Of a stretch of DNA of 64,000 nt, positions 44,315 to 55,682 are shown piece after piece. Location: the NCBI RefSeq assembly GCF_023091745.1, contig NC_068926.1, positions 45,718,001-45,782,000 on the forward strand, in the 5' to 3' direction. Every line of letters begins with the position of its first letter. Position 1 is the first letter of the stretch. A program made the translations under genes and the position numbers. A model generated the notes under the pieces. That model did not search any database and had not been told where the DNA came from. It was given only the letters and a program-made list of their open reading frames with translations. Origin of the DNA: Budorcas taxicolor (lineage: Eukaryota; Chordata; Mammalia; Artiodactyla; Bovidae).

Positions 44315-47300
44315 GTGCTTTGCTGGAGCAGCCGTGAAGAGATACCCCATGCCCAAGGCAAGAGAAACCCAAGTAAGATGGTAGGTGTTGCAAGAGGGCA
44401 TCAGAGGGCAGACACACTGAAACCATACTCACAGAAAACTAGTCAATCTAATCACACTAGGACCACAGCCTTGTCTAACTCAATGAAACCAAGCCATGCC
44501 TGCGGGGCAACCCAAGACGGGCGGGTCATGGTGGAGAGGTCTGACAGAGCGTGGTCCACTGGAGAAGGGAATGGCAAGCCACTTCAGTATTCTTGCCGTG
44601 AGAACCCCATGAACAGTGTGAAAAGGCAAAATGATAGGATACCAAAAGAGGAACTCCCCAGGTCGGTAGGTGCCCAATATGCTACTGGAGATCAGTGGAG
44701 AAATAACTCCAGAAAGAATGAAGGGATGGAGCCAAAGCAAAAACAATACCCAGTTGTGGATGTGACTGGTGATAGATGCAAGATCCGATGCTGTAAAGAG
44801 CAATATTGCATAGGAACCTGGAATGTCAGGTCCATGAATCAAGGCAAATTGGAAGTGGTCAAACAAGAGATGGCAAGGGTGAATGTCAACATTCTAGGAA
44901 TCAGCGAACTAAAATGGACTGGAATGGGTGAATTTAACTCAGATGACCCTTATCTCTACTACTGCGGGCAGGAATCCCTCAGAAGAAATGGAGTAGCCAT
45001 CATGGTCAACAGAAGAGTCTGAAATGCAGTACTTGGATGCAATCTCAAAAACGACAGAATGATCTCTGTTCGTCTCCGAGGCAAACCATTCAATATCACA
45101 GTTATCCAAGTCTATGCCCCAACCAGTAATGCTGAAGAAGCTGAAGTTGAACGGTTTTATGAAGACCTACAAGACCTTGTAGAACTAACCCAAAAAAGAT
45201 GTCCTTTTCATTATAGGGGACTGGAATGCAAAAGTAGGAAGTCAAGAAACACCTGGAGTAACGGGCAAATTTGGCCTTGGAATGCGGAATGAAGCAGGGC
45301 AAAGACTAATAGAGTTTTGCCAAGAAAATGCACTGGTCATAGCAAACACCCTCTTCCAACAACACAAGAGAAGACTCTACACATGGACATCCCCAGATGG
45401 TCAACACTGAAATCAGATTGATTCTATTCTTTGCAGCCAAAGATGGAGAAGCTCTATACAGTCAACAAAAACAAGACCAGGAGCTGACTGTGGCTCAGAT
45501 CATGAACTCCTTATTGCCAAATTCAGACTTAAACTGAAGAAAGTAGGGAAAACCGCTAGACCATTCAGGTATGACCTAAATCAAATCCCTTATGATTATA
45601 CAGTGGAAGTGAGAAATAGATTTAAGGACCTGGATCTGATAGATACAGTGCCTGATGAACTATGGAGTGAGGTTTGTGACATTGTATAGGAGACAGGGAT
45701 CAAGACCATCCCCATGGAAAAGAAATGCAAAAAAGTGAAATGGCTGTCTGGGAAGGCCTTACAAATAGCTGTGAAAAGAAGAGAGGTGAAAAGCAAAGGA
45801 GAAAAGGAAAGATACAAGCATCTGAATGCAGAGTTCCAAAGAATAGCAAGGAGAGATAAGAAAGCCTTCTTCAGCGATCAATGCAAAGAAATAGAGGAAA
45901 ACAACAGATTGGGAAAGACTAGAGATCTCTTCAAGAAAATTAGGGATACCAAGGGAACATTTCATGCAAAGATGGGCTCGATAAAGGACAGAAATGGTAT
46001 GGACCTAACAGAACCAGAAGATATTAAGAAGAGATGGCAAGAATACACGGAAGAACTGTACAAAAAAGATCTTCACGACCCAGATAATCATGATGGTGTG
46101 ATCACTAGTCTAGAGACAGACATCTTGGAAAGTGAAGTCAGGTGGGCCTTAGAAAGCATCACTATGGACAACCCCAGTGGAGGTGATGGAATTCCAGTTG
46201 AGCTGTTTCAAATCCTGAAAGATGATGCTGTGAAAGTGCTGCACTCAATATGCCAGCAAGTTCAGAAAACTCAGCAGAGGCCACAGGACTGGAAAAGGTC
46301 AGTTTTCATTCCAATCCCAAAGAAAGGCAATGCCAAAGAATGCTCAAACTACCACACAATTGCACTCATCTCACATGCTAGTAAAGTAATGCTCAAAATT
46401 CTCCAAGCCAGGCTTCAGCAATACGTGAACAGGGAACTCCCTGATGTTCAAGCTGGTTTTAGAAAAGGCAGAGGAACCAGAGATCAAATTGCCAACATCC
46501 GCTGGATAATGGAAAAAGCAAGAGACTTCCAGAAAAACATCTATTTCTGCTTTATTGACTATGCCAAAACCTTTGACTGTGTGGATCACAATAAACTGTG
46601 GAAAATTCTGAAAGAGATGGGAATACCAGACCACCTGACCTGCCTCTTGAGAAACCTGTATGCAGGTCGGGAAGCAACAGTTAGAACTGGACATGGAACA
46701 ACAGACTGGTTCCAAATGGGAAAAGGAGTACGTCAAGGCTGTATATTGTCACCCTGCTTATTTAACTTCTATGCAGAGTGCATCATGAGAAACGCTGGAC
46801 TGGAAGAAACACAAGCTGGAATCAAGATTGCCGGGAGAAATATCAATCACCTCAGATATGCAGATGGCACCACCCTTATGGCAGAAAGTGAAGAGGAGCT
46901 AAAAAGCATCTTGATGAAAGTGAAAGAGGAGAGTGAAAAAGTTGGCTTAAAGCTCAACATTCAGAAAACGAAGATCATGGCATCCGGTCCCATCATTTCA
47001 TGGGAAATAGATGGGGAAACAGCAGAAACAGTGTCAGACTTTATTTTTTTGGGCTCCAGAATCACTGCAGATGGTGACTGTAGCCATGAAATTAAAAGAC
47101 ACTGACTCCTTGAAAGAAAAGTTATGACCAACCTAGATAGCATATTCAAAAGCAGAGACATTACTTTACCGACTAAGGTCCGTCTAGTCAAGGTTATGGT
47201 TTTTCTTGTGGTCATGTATGGATGTGAGAGTTGGACTGTGAAGAAGGCTGAGCGCCAAAGAATTGATGCTTTTGAACTGTGGTGTTGGAGAAGACTCTTG

Positions 47301-47615
47301 AGAGTCCCTTGGACTGCAAGGAGATCCAACCAGTCCATTCTGAAGGAGATCAGCCCTGGGATTTCTTTGGAAGGAATGATGCTGAAGCTGAAACTCCAGT
47401 ACTTTGGCCACCGCATGAGAAGAGTTGACTCATTGGAGAAGACTCTGATGCTGGGAGGGATTGGGGGCAGGAGGAGAAGGGGACGACCGAGGATGAGATG
47501 GCTGGATGGCATCACTGATTCGATGGACGTGAGTCTGAGTGAACTCCGGGAGATGGTGATGGACAGGGAGGCCTGGGGTGCTGCAATACATGGGGTCGCA
47601 AAGAGTCGGACATGA
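44315..47615 (+). pseudogene. BovB endonuclease-reverse transcriptase ORF, decayed
   Basis: The N-terminal frame (44315-45022) carries the AP-endonuclease start 'IGTWNVRSMNQGKLEVV' and the 'ISELKWTGMG' motif, then a TGA at 45020-45022, probably from CGA. The same frame resumes, then shifts by a 2-nt loss near 45190 in 'aacccaaaaaa'. Further stops lie at 45408-45410 (TGA), 45687-45689 (TAG) and 47103-47105 (TGA). The final TGA at 47613-47615 also looks like a decayed CGA, a few codons before the family's usual stop. At least five lesions: not functional. Confidence 0.9.
45714..47105 (+). pseudogene. BovB reverse-transcriptase core, open 463 codons but catalytically broken
   Basis: This is the longest open frame of the window. 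RT motifs in order: 'RSVFIPIPKKG' (about residues 195-205), 'GFRKGRGTRDQIANIRW', motif A 'FIDYAKTFDCVDHNKLW', motif B 'GVRQGCILSPCLF', motif C 'LRYADGTTLMAE' and motif D 'GLKLNIQKTKIM'. Motif C should read YADD; the second Asp is Gly (GGC at 46866-46868). That Asp binds the catalytic metal in all known RTs, so activity is not expected. The Met at 45714 is only the first ATG after a nonsense codon, not the native start. A C-terminal piece (47124-47615) continues in the same frame. Confidence 0.92.
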
Positions 47616-47617
47616 CT

Positions 47618-47647
47618 GAGCGACTGAACTGAACTGAACTGAACTGA
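47618..47647 (+). repeat. (GAACT)n tail of BovB
   Basis: Four tandem 'gaact' units plus a partial. BovB and its SINEs end in short tandem repeats rather than poly(A), which is typical of the RTE clade. Confidence 0.9.
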
Positions 47648-49695
47648 ATTATTTGAATCCATGAAAATGGGATATCTTTCATTTTCTTTGTATCATCTTC
47701 AATTTCCTTTATCAATGTCTTGTAGTTTTCAGAATATACATCTTTCATCTCCTTGGTTATGCTTATTCCTAGCTATTTTGTTCATTTTGATAACTTTGTA
47801 AATGAGATCTTTTTCTTGTTTTCTATTTCTGATGGTTTACTATTACTGTATAGAAAAGGACAGATTTCTGTATATTAATCTTGTATCTTGCAAACTCCTG
47901 AATTCATTTGTTAGTTCTAATAGTTTTTTGGTGGGGACTTTAGGATTTTCTACATATATTATCAAGTCGTCTGCATATAGTGATGGTTTTTTTTGCCTCC
48001 CTTTCATTTTGGATGCAATTTATTTCCTTTTCTTGTCTAACTGCTGTGGCTAGTACTTTCAATACTATGCTAAGCAGAAGTGGTGAGAGTGTGCCTCTTT
48101 GTCTTCTTCCTGATACTAGAGGAAAAGCTTTTTGTTTTTCACCGTTGAGAAAGGTGTCAGCTGTGGATCTACCATAAATGGCTTTTATTAGGTTGGGATA
48201 TGTTCCCTGTATACCCACGTTGTTGAGCATTTTTTATCATGAATGAATGCTGAGTTTTACTAAATGCTTTGTCTACATCAGTTGAGATGATTATGTGATT
48301 TCTCTTCTTTGTTTTCTAATATAGCATGTCACATTGATTGATTTGTGGTATTGAATCGCCCTTGCATCCTGGAATAAATTACTCTTGATTGAGGTGTTTG
48401 ATCCTTTCCATATATTTTTTTGCTAATATTTTGTTGAGGATTTTTCACATCTATATTCATCAGAAATATTGGCCTGTAATTTTCTTTTTTGTAATATCTT
48501 TGTCTGGGTTTGGTATCAGGGTAATGGTGGACTCAAAGAATGAGTTTAGAAGTATCCCCTCCTTTTCAATTTTTGGGAATAGCTTGAGAAGGATAGGTAT
48601 TAACGCTTCTTTCCAAGTATGGTAGAATTCTCCTGTGAATCCAACTAGTCCTGGACTTTTGCTTGTTGGGAGTTTTTTTTTTTTTAATCACAGGTTCAAT
48701 TTCAGGACTAGAAATTGATCTATTTATATCATTTCTCCCTGATCCAGTCTTGGAAAGGTTGTATGTTTTTAAGAATTTATCCACTTCTATGTTGTTCAAC
48801 TGCCTGGCACGTAACTGTTCATAGTATTCTCCTGTGATTGCACTTCCGCAGTATCAGTTCTAATTTCTCCTCTTTCAATTCTTATTTTGTTTGAGTGCTC
48901 CCTCTATTTTTTTCTTCACAGGCCTTCTTTGTGACAAAATTTTTTTTTATCTTTTCAAAAATCAGCTCTTGGTTTCATTGATCATTTTTATCGGTTTTTT
49001 GGCCTATATTGTTTTTAGTTCAGCTCTGATCTTTGTTATTTCCTTCCTTCTACTGAATTTGGGCTTTGCTTATTTTTTAAAAATTCTTTCAGATGGTAGG
49101 TTAGGCCATTTTGAGATTTTTTCTTATTTCTAGAGGTAGGCCTATATTGCTATAAACTTCCTTCTTAGAATTGTTTTGGCTGCATCCCATACATATGGGA
49201 AAATTGTGCTTTTATTTTCATTTGTCTCAAGGTATTTTCTGATTTTCTGTTAGATTTCTTCATTGGCCCATTGGTTTTTTGGTAGCATATTATTTGCTAT
49301 CCCATGTTTGTCTTTTTCCATTTTTCTTTCTGTAATGGATTTCTAGGTTCTTACTATTATGGTCAGAAAAGATGTTTAATGTAATTTCTAACCTTCTAAA
49401 CTTATTGAGACTTGTTTTTATGTCTTAGTATGTGGAAGAAAAATATATCTTAAAATTCTCTCTATAAAACAAAAATATTATAGGATGAACGGGTGCCTCA
49501 GTGAGATTATTTAATCTGCAAGTGCTTTGAGAACCAGGGGCATATGTTATGAATAATATGTGGGCTTTGGAGTGATAGTTTATTGGAGAAGATCCCCAAA
49601 GAAGAAGCTTTTGCCAAAACTACCCATTTTTTCTTGTAGTATGCACATTTGGGAAAAAAGGGTAAACTTCCCAACCATAATACTTTGACAGCTCC

Positions 49696-51436
49696 AGTTC
49701 AGTTCAGTCGCTCAGTCGTGTCTGACTCTTTGCGACCCCATGAATTGCAGCATGCCAGGCCTCCCTGTCCATCACCATCTCCCGGAGTTCACTCAAACTC
49801 ACGTCCATCGAGTCCGTGATGCCATCCAGCCGTCTCATCCTCGGTCGTCCCCTTCTCCTTCTGCCCCCAATCCCTCCCAGCATCAGAGTCTTTTCCAATG
49901 AGTCAACTCTTCGCATGAGGTGTCCAAAGTACTGGAGCTTCAGCTTTAGCATCATTCCTTCCAAAGAAATCCCAGGGTTGATCTCCTTCAGAAAGGACTG
50001 GTTGGATCTCCTTGCAGTCCAAGGGACTCTCAAGAGTCTTCTCCAACACCACAGTTCAAAAGCATCAATTCTTTGGCGCTCAGCCTTCTTCACAGTCCAA
50101 CTCTCACATCCATACATGACCACAAGAAAAACCATAACCTTGACTAGACGGACCTTAGTCGGTAAAGTAATGTCTCTGCTTTTGAATATACTATCTAGCT
50201 TGGTCATAACTTTTCTTCCAAGGAGTAAGTGTCTTAATTTCATGGCTGCAGTCACCATCTGCAGTGATTTTGGAGCCCCCCAAAATAAAGTCTGACACTG
50301 TTTCTACTGTTTCCCTATCTATTTCCCACGAAGTGATGGGACCAGATGCCATGATCTTCGTTTTCTGAATGTTGAGCTTTAAGCCAACTTTTTCACTCTC
50401 CTCTTTCACTTTCATCAAGATGCTTTTTAGCTCCTCTTCACTTTCTGCCATAAGGGTGGTGCCATCTGCATATCTGAGGTGATTGATATTTCTCCCGGCA
50501 ATCTTGATTCCAGCTTGTGTTTCTTCCAGTCCAGCGTTTCTCATGATGCACTCTGCATAGAAGTTAAATAAGCAGGGTGACAATATACAGCCTTGACGTT
50601 CTCCTTTTCCCATTTGGAACCAGTCTGTTGTTCCATGTCCAGTTCTAACTGTTGCTTCCCGACCTGCATACAGGTTTCTCAAGAGGCAGGTTAGGTGGTC
50701 TGGTATTCCCATCTCTTTCAGAATTTTCCACAGTTTATTGTGATCCACACAGTCAAAGGTTTTGGCATAGTCAATAAAGCAGAAATAGATGTTTTTCTGG
50801 AAGTCTCTTGCTTTTTCCATTATCCAGCGGATGTTGGCAATTTGATTTCTGGTTCCTCTGCCTTTTCTAAAACCAGCTTGAACATCAGAGAGTTCCCTGT
50901 TCACGTATTGCTGAAGCCTGGCTTGGAGAATTTTGAGCATTACTTTACTAGCATGTGAGATGAGTGCAATTGTGTGGTAGTTTGAGCATTCTTTGGCATT
51001 GCCTTTCTTTGGGATTGGAATGAAAACTGACCTTTTCCAGTCCTGTGGCCTCTGCTGAGTTTTCTGAACTTGCTGGCATATTGAGTGCAGCACTTTCACA
51101 GCGTCATCTTTCAGGATTTGAAACAGCTCAACTGGAATTCCATCACCTCCACTAGCTTTGTTCGTAGTGATGCTTTCTAGTGCCCACTTGACTTCACATT
51201 CCAGGATGTCTGGCTCTAGACTAGTGATCACATCATCATGATTATCTGGGTCGTGAAGATCTTTTTGGTACAGTTCTTCTGTGTATTCTTGCCACCTCTT
51301 CTTAATATCTTCTGGTTCTGTTAGGTCCATACCATTTCTGTCCTTTATCGAGCCCCTCTTTGCATGAAATGTTCCCTTGGTATCCCTAATTTTCTTGAAG
51401 AGATCTCTAGTCTTTCCCATTCTGTTTTTTTCCTCT
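49696..51436 (-). mobile_element. BovB, 5'-truncated, antisense; inverted partner of the 44-kb copy
   Basis: Starts with the tail ('cagttcagttcagtcgctca') and runs through the C-terminal region, RT core and linker to 'cccattctgtttttttcctc', 1.74 kb. It lies about 2.05 kb from the tail of the other copy in opposite orientation. The spacer holds L1 and 265 bp of single-copy DNA (49431-49695). No clear target duplication seen. Confidence 0.93.
49704..51436 (-). pseudogene. BovB reverse-transcriptase ORF remnant (antisense)
   Basis: A 454-codon frame (50191-51555) covers the RT core. Its first ~40 codons come from flanking non-BovB DNA and are not part of the gene. Motif A 'FIDYAKTFDCVDHNKLW' is present. 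Motif C again reads YADG (50461-50472 on the complement). The motif-B region has an Arg-preceding change (GKGERQG). A frame break near 50235 separates the C-terminal part (frame 49704-50258). No endonuclease domain: the copy is truncated. Non-functional. Confidence 0.9.
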
Positions 51437-52499
51437 AACAAAGTTGTAAAAATCCATTTGTTGGTTGTAAACGCCCATATTTTTACTTCACAAAGGACTG
51501 AAGCAAATTTAACTAAGTTCTGCCATGAAGTCACCATCAAGTAGAGACCAAGCATGGAAATTTAATTCCTAAGAGGAACTTTAACAAAGTCATGTGTGGC
51601 TGAAAATGAGGCAGCTAATGAAATTATTTCTGGGACAGTGGACTTTTTACACAGAAATGAATGGTGCTCGTTGGAAGCTATTTGAATAATCCATTGCTGA
51701 TAGATACTAGAAAGAAGAATCCTCTAATGCTCTAAGGTAGACTTGAAAAGACTCACTGGGGACATGACGAGTTTCAGGCTTTTGAAATTCTAGAAATATT
51801 CAGAGCCCTTTATCCATGGCTGCTAAGGAAGAGCTCAGATAGTGTGCCCATCAAGATTTTAGCAGCATGTCCCCAATTATGTAATGGTTCTTTTTCATAT
51901 AATCCACATCTTTATAGCACTGCTGCCTCCATGTTCCAGTCAACAGTTTAGACTTCATCCATGATTTCTCTCTGCCTCACATCCCACTATCAATTTAAGT
52001 CCTGGTGGGTTTATTTCTAATGTGTATCATTTTAGTTTACATCTCTCCATAAGCAGGTCTGGAGCAAAGATTCAAGGTCAAGCTATGTATTTTGGAGAAG
52101 ACCTTAAGTGATACTGGTAGGAGAGGGGTGAATGAGGCTGGACAAGGGAAGCAGCTGTTAAAATATTTGCGTCCAAAACCAAGGGAGACTACTGAAGCAC
52201 ACACTGATGAAAAAAAAATTATTTAAAGACTGATTGGAAATGAGAGTAAACACATTAGAGCTAACAAATAGATATGTCAGATGTAAGTAATGAATAAACT
52301 CTGATCCTTGCAGAAGAGGATGTTCCAGGAAATGTAGGTTCCCGCTTTGAGGGCTGGAATACAACATAACAAGGTTAATCCTAAGCCTGTGAAATAGATA
52401 AGCTAAATGTGGCTGTATAGGAACTTTTGCTTGCCATCCAAGACTGCAGTCTATTATAAGAGCTGCTTTTGACTAATGCATTTTCAGCAGTCACATGGA
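51437..52499. other. Single-copy sequence
   Basis: Nothing recognised. AT-rich. Confidence 0.4.
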
Positions 52500-52720
52500 A
52501 TCTCCACATCTCAGTGACTTAGAACAACTGTCCATTTCTTGCTTGTGCCACACACCAATCATGGACTGACATAAGGGCTCCTCTCACCACAATCACCCCA
52601 GGACCCAGGCTGTCATTAAGTCCGAAGGAAGAAGTGCTTGGCAAGGATGTCAGATGCCCTGGGATAGAAGTGACTCATGACTTCCATTTAGCAATCCCAT
52701 TATCCTAGGTGAGTGAGACC
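52500..52720. mobile_element. Ancient interspersed repeat, family not named
   Basis: 'cagtgacttagaacaactgt', 'catttcttgcttgtgccaca', 'ccccaggacccaggctgtca' and 'agaagtgactcatgacttcc' resemble the same old mammalian repeat as 30540-30720. Confidence 0.4.
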
Positions 52721-53440
52721 AACTTCAAGACATAAGAATGAGATGAGTTCTACCCTATACTATCGGAGCTCAGAAAGGAAAGAGCAATCAGGGGCAGACT
52801 GGAGTCTGGGAGGGCTTCCCAGGGGGCTCAGGAGAGGCAACCCTGCTCATGAAGAGAAGGTCAGGAAAGGCTGAGACCCAGACATTTCTTGAAGTGGGTG
52901 GAGGTCTGATCGCTCTGTGGCGCTCAGCCTTTGCCTTTTCGGCTCCCTGTCCCTTAACTGCTGATGTGGATTCTCCCTGTCAGAGGGTGAATGGTAGGGA
53001 AGCCAGTTTGGGCACTTTCTCCAACCAAAGACAGACTTATTATCGCAGGAGTGTGTTCACCTCATCTGGACACAGGGGCTGTGGTATCCCAATTTTTGGT
53101 CTTCTAGATGTTCCTGCAAGTTTCTTATGCTTTCCTCTGAGTGATTTTAGAGCTTTGCATTTCATGATGGAGTATTTCTCCGTTCCAAGTCGAGTCACCT
53201 CTTCTCCACCCCTCAGGCTCCATAAGGGGGCAGTTGGGTGCCTCACTGGCACTGACCCAGATTAGTAGATAACACCCGTGGGCAGGCTCCCAGCATCTAC
53301 CTCTCCTTCTAGGAATGCCCTCAAATTTCATGGAGGAACCTGCCCTCTATGCTCAGACCTGCGATTCAGGTGGGGCACCTTTGCTTCCAGATGGGGCTAT
53401 TAAGCAGGTGAGGCCAAGTGAGCTCTGCCCTGATCGCAAC
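52721..53440. other. Single-copy sequence
   Basis: A 138-codon plus-strand frame (52849-53265) is the longest non-repeat frame here. It has no domain and no codon pattern I would trust. Confidence 0.4.
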
Positions 53441-53644
53441 AATTGGTCTAGAGCTGATCACATGATCTTAGCATGTCCAGTCAGGGTGAGCATCAGTGTT
53501 TGTCCCAGGGTCAACAGGAAAGGCTCTTACACTCTCCACTGGCTATATCCTGGCTGTATGTGATTGGGTCAGAGATGGTCACATGACCTCGTTTGACTCA
53601 ATCAGAGTGAGCACCAGGCCTTGCCCAGGGCTGACAGGGAAGCC
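53441..53644. repeat. Diverged tandem duplication, ~120-bp period
   Basis: Copy 1 (53441-53524) and copy 2 (about 53562-53644) align through 'gtcacatgacc'-like, 'gtcagggtgagcatcag' / 'atcagagtgagcaccag' and 'cccagggtcaacaggaaagg' / 'cccagggctgacagggaagc'. Identity is about 70% by eye. Confidence 0.6.
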
Positions 53645-55474
53645 TTGGCTCTGAGAGAAGGTGAGGAGGGGTCTTTGATGCACACCCATAGGTTAGCCAC
53701 GTGGTTGGCACACCTGTAACACATACACAAGATGACTCAGCCCCAGACTTGATCATAAGATACAGTAAGAGCTAGATATGGACCCAACATGTCCCTGGAG
53801 CCTAAGAGTCAGATACTCTGGGAGACACAACATGGTTGGAAACCAGGGTGGGAGTGTTGAGACGGATCAGCAGCTCAGCTACAGTACTTGAATCTCAGAG
53901 AAAGATCTGGGCACTATAGTGGCAGTCTGAGTACTTGTTTGTATAGCATGTCATGATTCTAAATCACTATCCTTCAGTCTTCCAGAGACGACCATCAAGG
54001 TATTTAAGTAAAATAACCTTTGTGTGTATTTCTTTTCCAGCATCACAGGTGCAATAAATACTTTGCAATGAAGACTTTATCTCTTAGATAAAAAAGAACT
54101 TGCATGGACCCCCTTCTTGACTTACTCCACTAAACTTCCCTGGCTCCACGCCACTTCCTAGGCCTTCCCAAGAGCCCTTCTCATTACTGGAAGTGGGGCT
54201 TCTTTGAGATGATGTGACTGTTGACAGACTCTAGGAAGACTTAGCTTTCTATATCTACCCTGACAGCTCAGAGAAAAGACGAGGCCAGAGACCTTCACAA
54301 GGAGGCTGTTGATGAAAGACAGGGAGCGACGTTGCACTTGGGCTTTCTATCCTGGGAGCATTTTTATTCTTCACCTTTACAGCAGCCTGGGAAGGCTCTC
54401 CCTGCTGTAGGTCAGCACTCACCAAGCTGTGGATAAGTTGCCAGGCTGGGGCAGATGGAGGAAGGTGACCCTGGGAAGTTGTGTCATCTGCCAGGTCCCC
54501 GAGAGGAGCTTTCACCCCGGGTGGGGCAAGGAGGCTGTTTCACGGATGTTGCTGGAAACCACTCTGAGCTCCCTGCTCCCTTCGCTTCACACAGCACACA
54601 TAGGGGATCAGGAGAGCAAAGGAAATTCTTAGGCTCTGAATGAAAATCCATTAAATTTCCAAGTGTCTCCAAGTTTTCTGATGCTTGGCACTGGCCAGAG
54701 TCCAGTTCTATAGCTTGAACTCAGAGAACCTTGACTCATCCCTGGCAGAGAAGTGTGACCCATGAGTGCAGCACAGCCTTGGACCTGGGTTCCTTGGGAG
54801 GTGATCAACCCTTCTGCAACACGGAGATGACTTTCAGCTCAGCTGTGATGGGACTGGGACCCTCACCCTCTGCACCCAGACTCCAAATACCCACCCTTGC
54901 CCCATGCTGCTCACTGTGGGACAGGCTTGGGAGATGGACCATCTCCTTACAACAGTTCTGTTCAAGCTCATGCTATGTTCAGCTCCCAGTAGGTCTCTGG
55001 TCCCCAGTGATCCTGGTAGAGCCCAGAAAACTAGAGTCTCTGCATGGATTAAAAATGCACGAAGGCTTTGAAAGCCATCAAAGTCAATTTCAGTTCCAAG
55101 AACAAAATGCATCTCATGGAACATCATAATTACTCCGCATTATCAATATCTCTTGGCATCATCTCCATCCTCCATTTCTTATACATGATCTTAGCAAAGA
55201 GACACCTGCCTTAGTTTTAATTAAAAGCTCATAATGTTGAAATGTATTTAGAAGGAAAAAAGGATACAGGTCCCCTTTGAGGATAGTCATGTGCCTGTTA
55301 CAGTCCATTGCTTCTCCCCACAGTGTGTTTAAACCATCTCTTGTGCCTAGTGAAGACCTTGCTGGAGCTTTGCAGCAGCAGGTGCTGAGTGGGTCCAGTG
55401 GTGAGTGCTCTCCTGATCAAGTGATCAGGAATGTGGACCATCTGGTGTATACAGATGCGTATGTGCATGTGAAG
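53645..55474. other. Single-copy sequence
   Basis: No exon or repeat recognised. Frames up to 132 codons (54731-55129, plus) show no domain. Confidence 0.4.
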
Positions 55475-55682
55475 TAACATCAGTTGTGTCCAACTCTTTG
55501 CAACCCTATGAATCGTAGCTCTCAAAGTTCCTCTGTTCATGGGATTTCCCAGGCAAGAATACTGAGGTGGGTTGCCATTTCCTCCTCCAGGGAATCTTCT
55601 TGACCCAGGGATCGAACCCGGTCTCTTAAGTCTTGTGCATTGGCAGGAGGGTTCTTTATCATTAGCGCCACCTGGGAAGCCC
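55475..55682 (-). mobile_element. Bov-tA2 SINE, full length, antisense
   Basis: 'catcagttgtgtccaactct', 'gggatttcccaggcaagaat', 'gatcgaacccggtctcttaa' and 'cattagcgccacctgggaag' then 'ccc'. Tail to head are complete. Confidence 0.95.

Larger units (their letters stand above)
44121..47647 (+). mobile_element. BovB (RTE LINE), near full length
   Basis: A 3.5-kb insertion in the antisense L1. BovB is an RTE-clade LINE with one ORF (AP-like endonuclease plus reverse transcriptase) and mobilises Bov-tA/Bov-A SINEs through the shared 3' end. Recognisable BovB starts by about 44225-44255 ('aaggtcaggaatggcggtgg') and ends in a (GAACT)n tail. L1 ends at about 44120 and resumes at about 47648, so the first ~100 bp belong to the insertion too. 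A short ATTATT at 44112-44117 and 47648-47653 may be the remnant of the target duplication. Confidence 0.92.
41641..49430 (-). mobile_element. L1 LINE, antisense, opened by four insertions
   Basis: Antisense L1 from its 3' UTR (about 41641) to deep ORF2 (about 49430), roughly 3.4 kb of L1 after removing insertions. Landmarks in order: 'ttgttgcaaatgacaatatt', 'gtaaataatgctgctatgaa', 'agatattaaccccttgtcag', 'tctcagcaccacttgttgaa', 'gtctgaagtctgggaacttg', 'tatcaagtcgtctgcatata' and 'ggttttttggtagcatatta'. Interruptions: a 33-39-bp templated piece (41704-41742), CHR (42572-42692), LTR (43092-43756) and BovB (44121-47647). All ORF2 frames are broken. Confidence 0.88.

Noticed and set aside
45714..47105. 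A 463-codon open frame with full RT motifs, as a live reverse-transcriptase gene
   Set aside because: Motif C is YADG, upstream frame has three stops and a frameshift, the C-terminus is cut by a stop, and the ATG is only the first after a nonsense codon.
46961..47662. 233-codon antisense frame opposite the BovB C-terminus
   Set aside because: It is the shadow of the BovB coding strand; similar antisense frames appear at 49816-50295 and other BovB copies.
50191..51555. A chimeric gene joining unique DNA (51437-51555) to BovB RT
   Set aside because: The extra N-terminal codons are flanking sequence that happens to be open; the element is 5'-truncated and catalytically dead.
52849..53265. 138-codon plus-strand frame as a possible exon
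   Set aside because: No recognised domain, no convincing splice sites, and overlapping antisense frames of similar quality.
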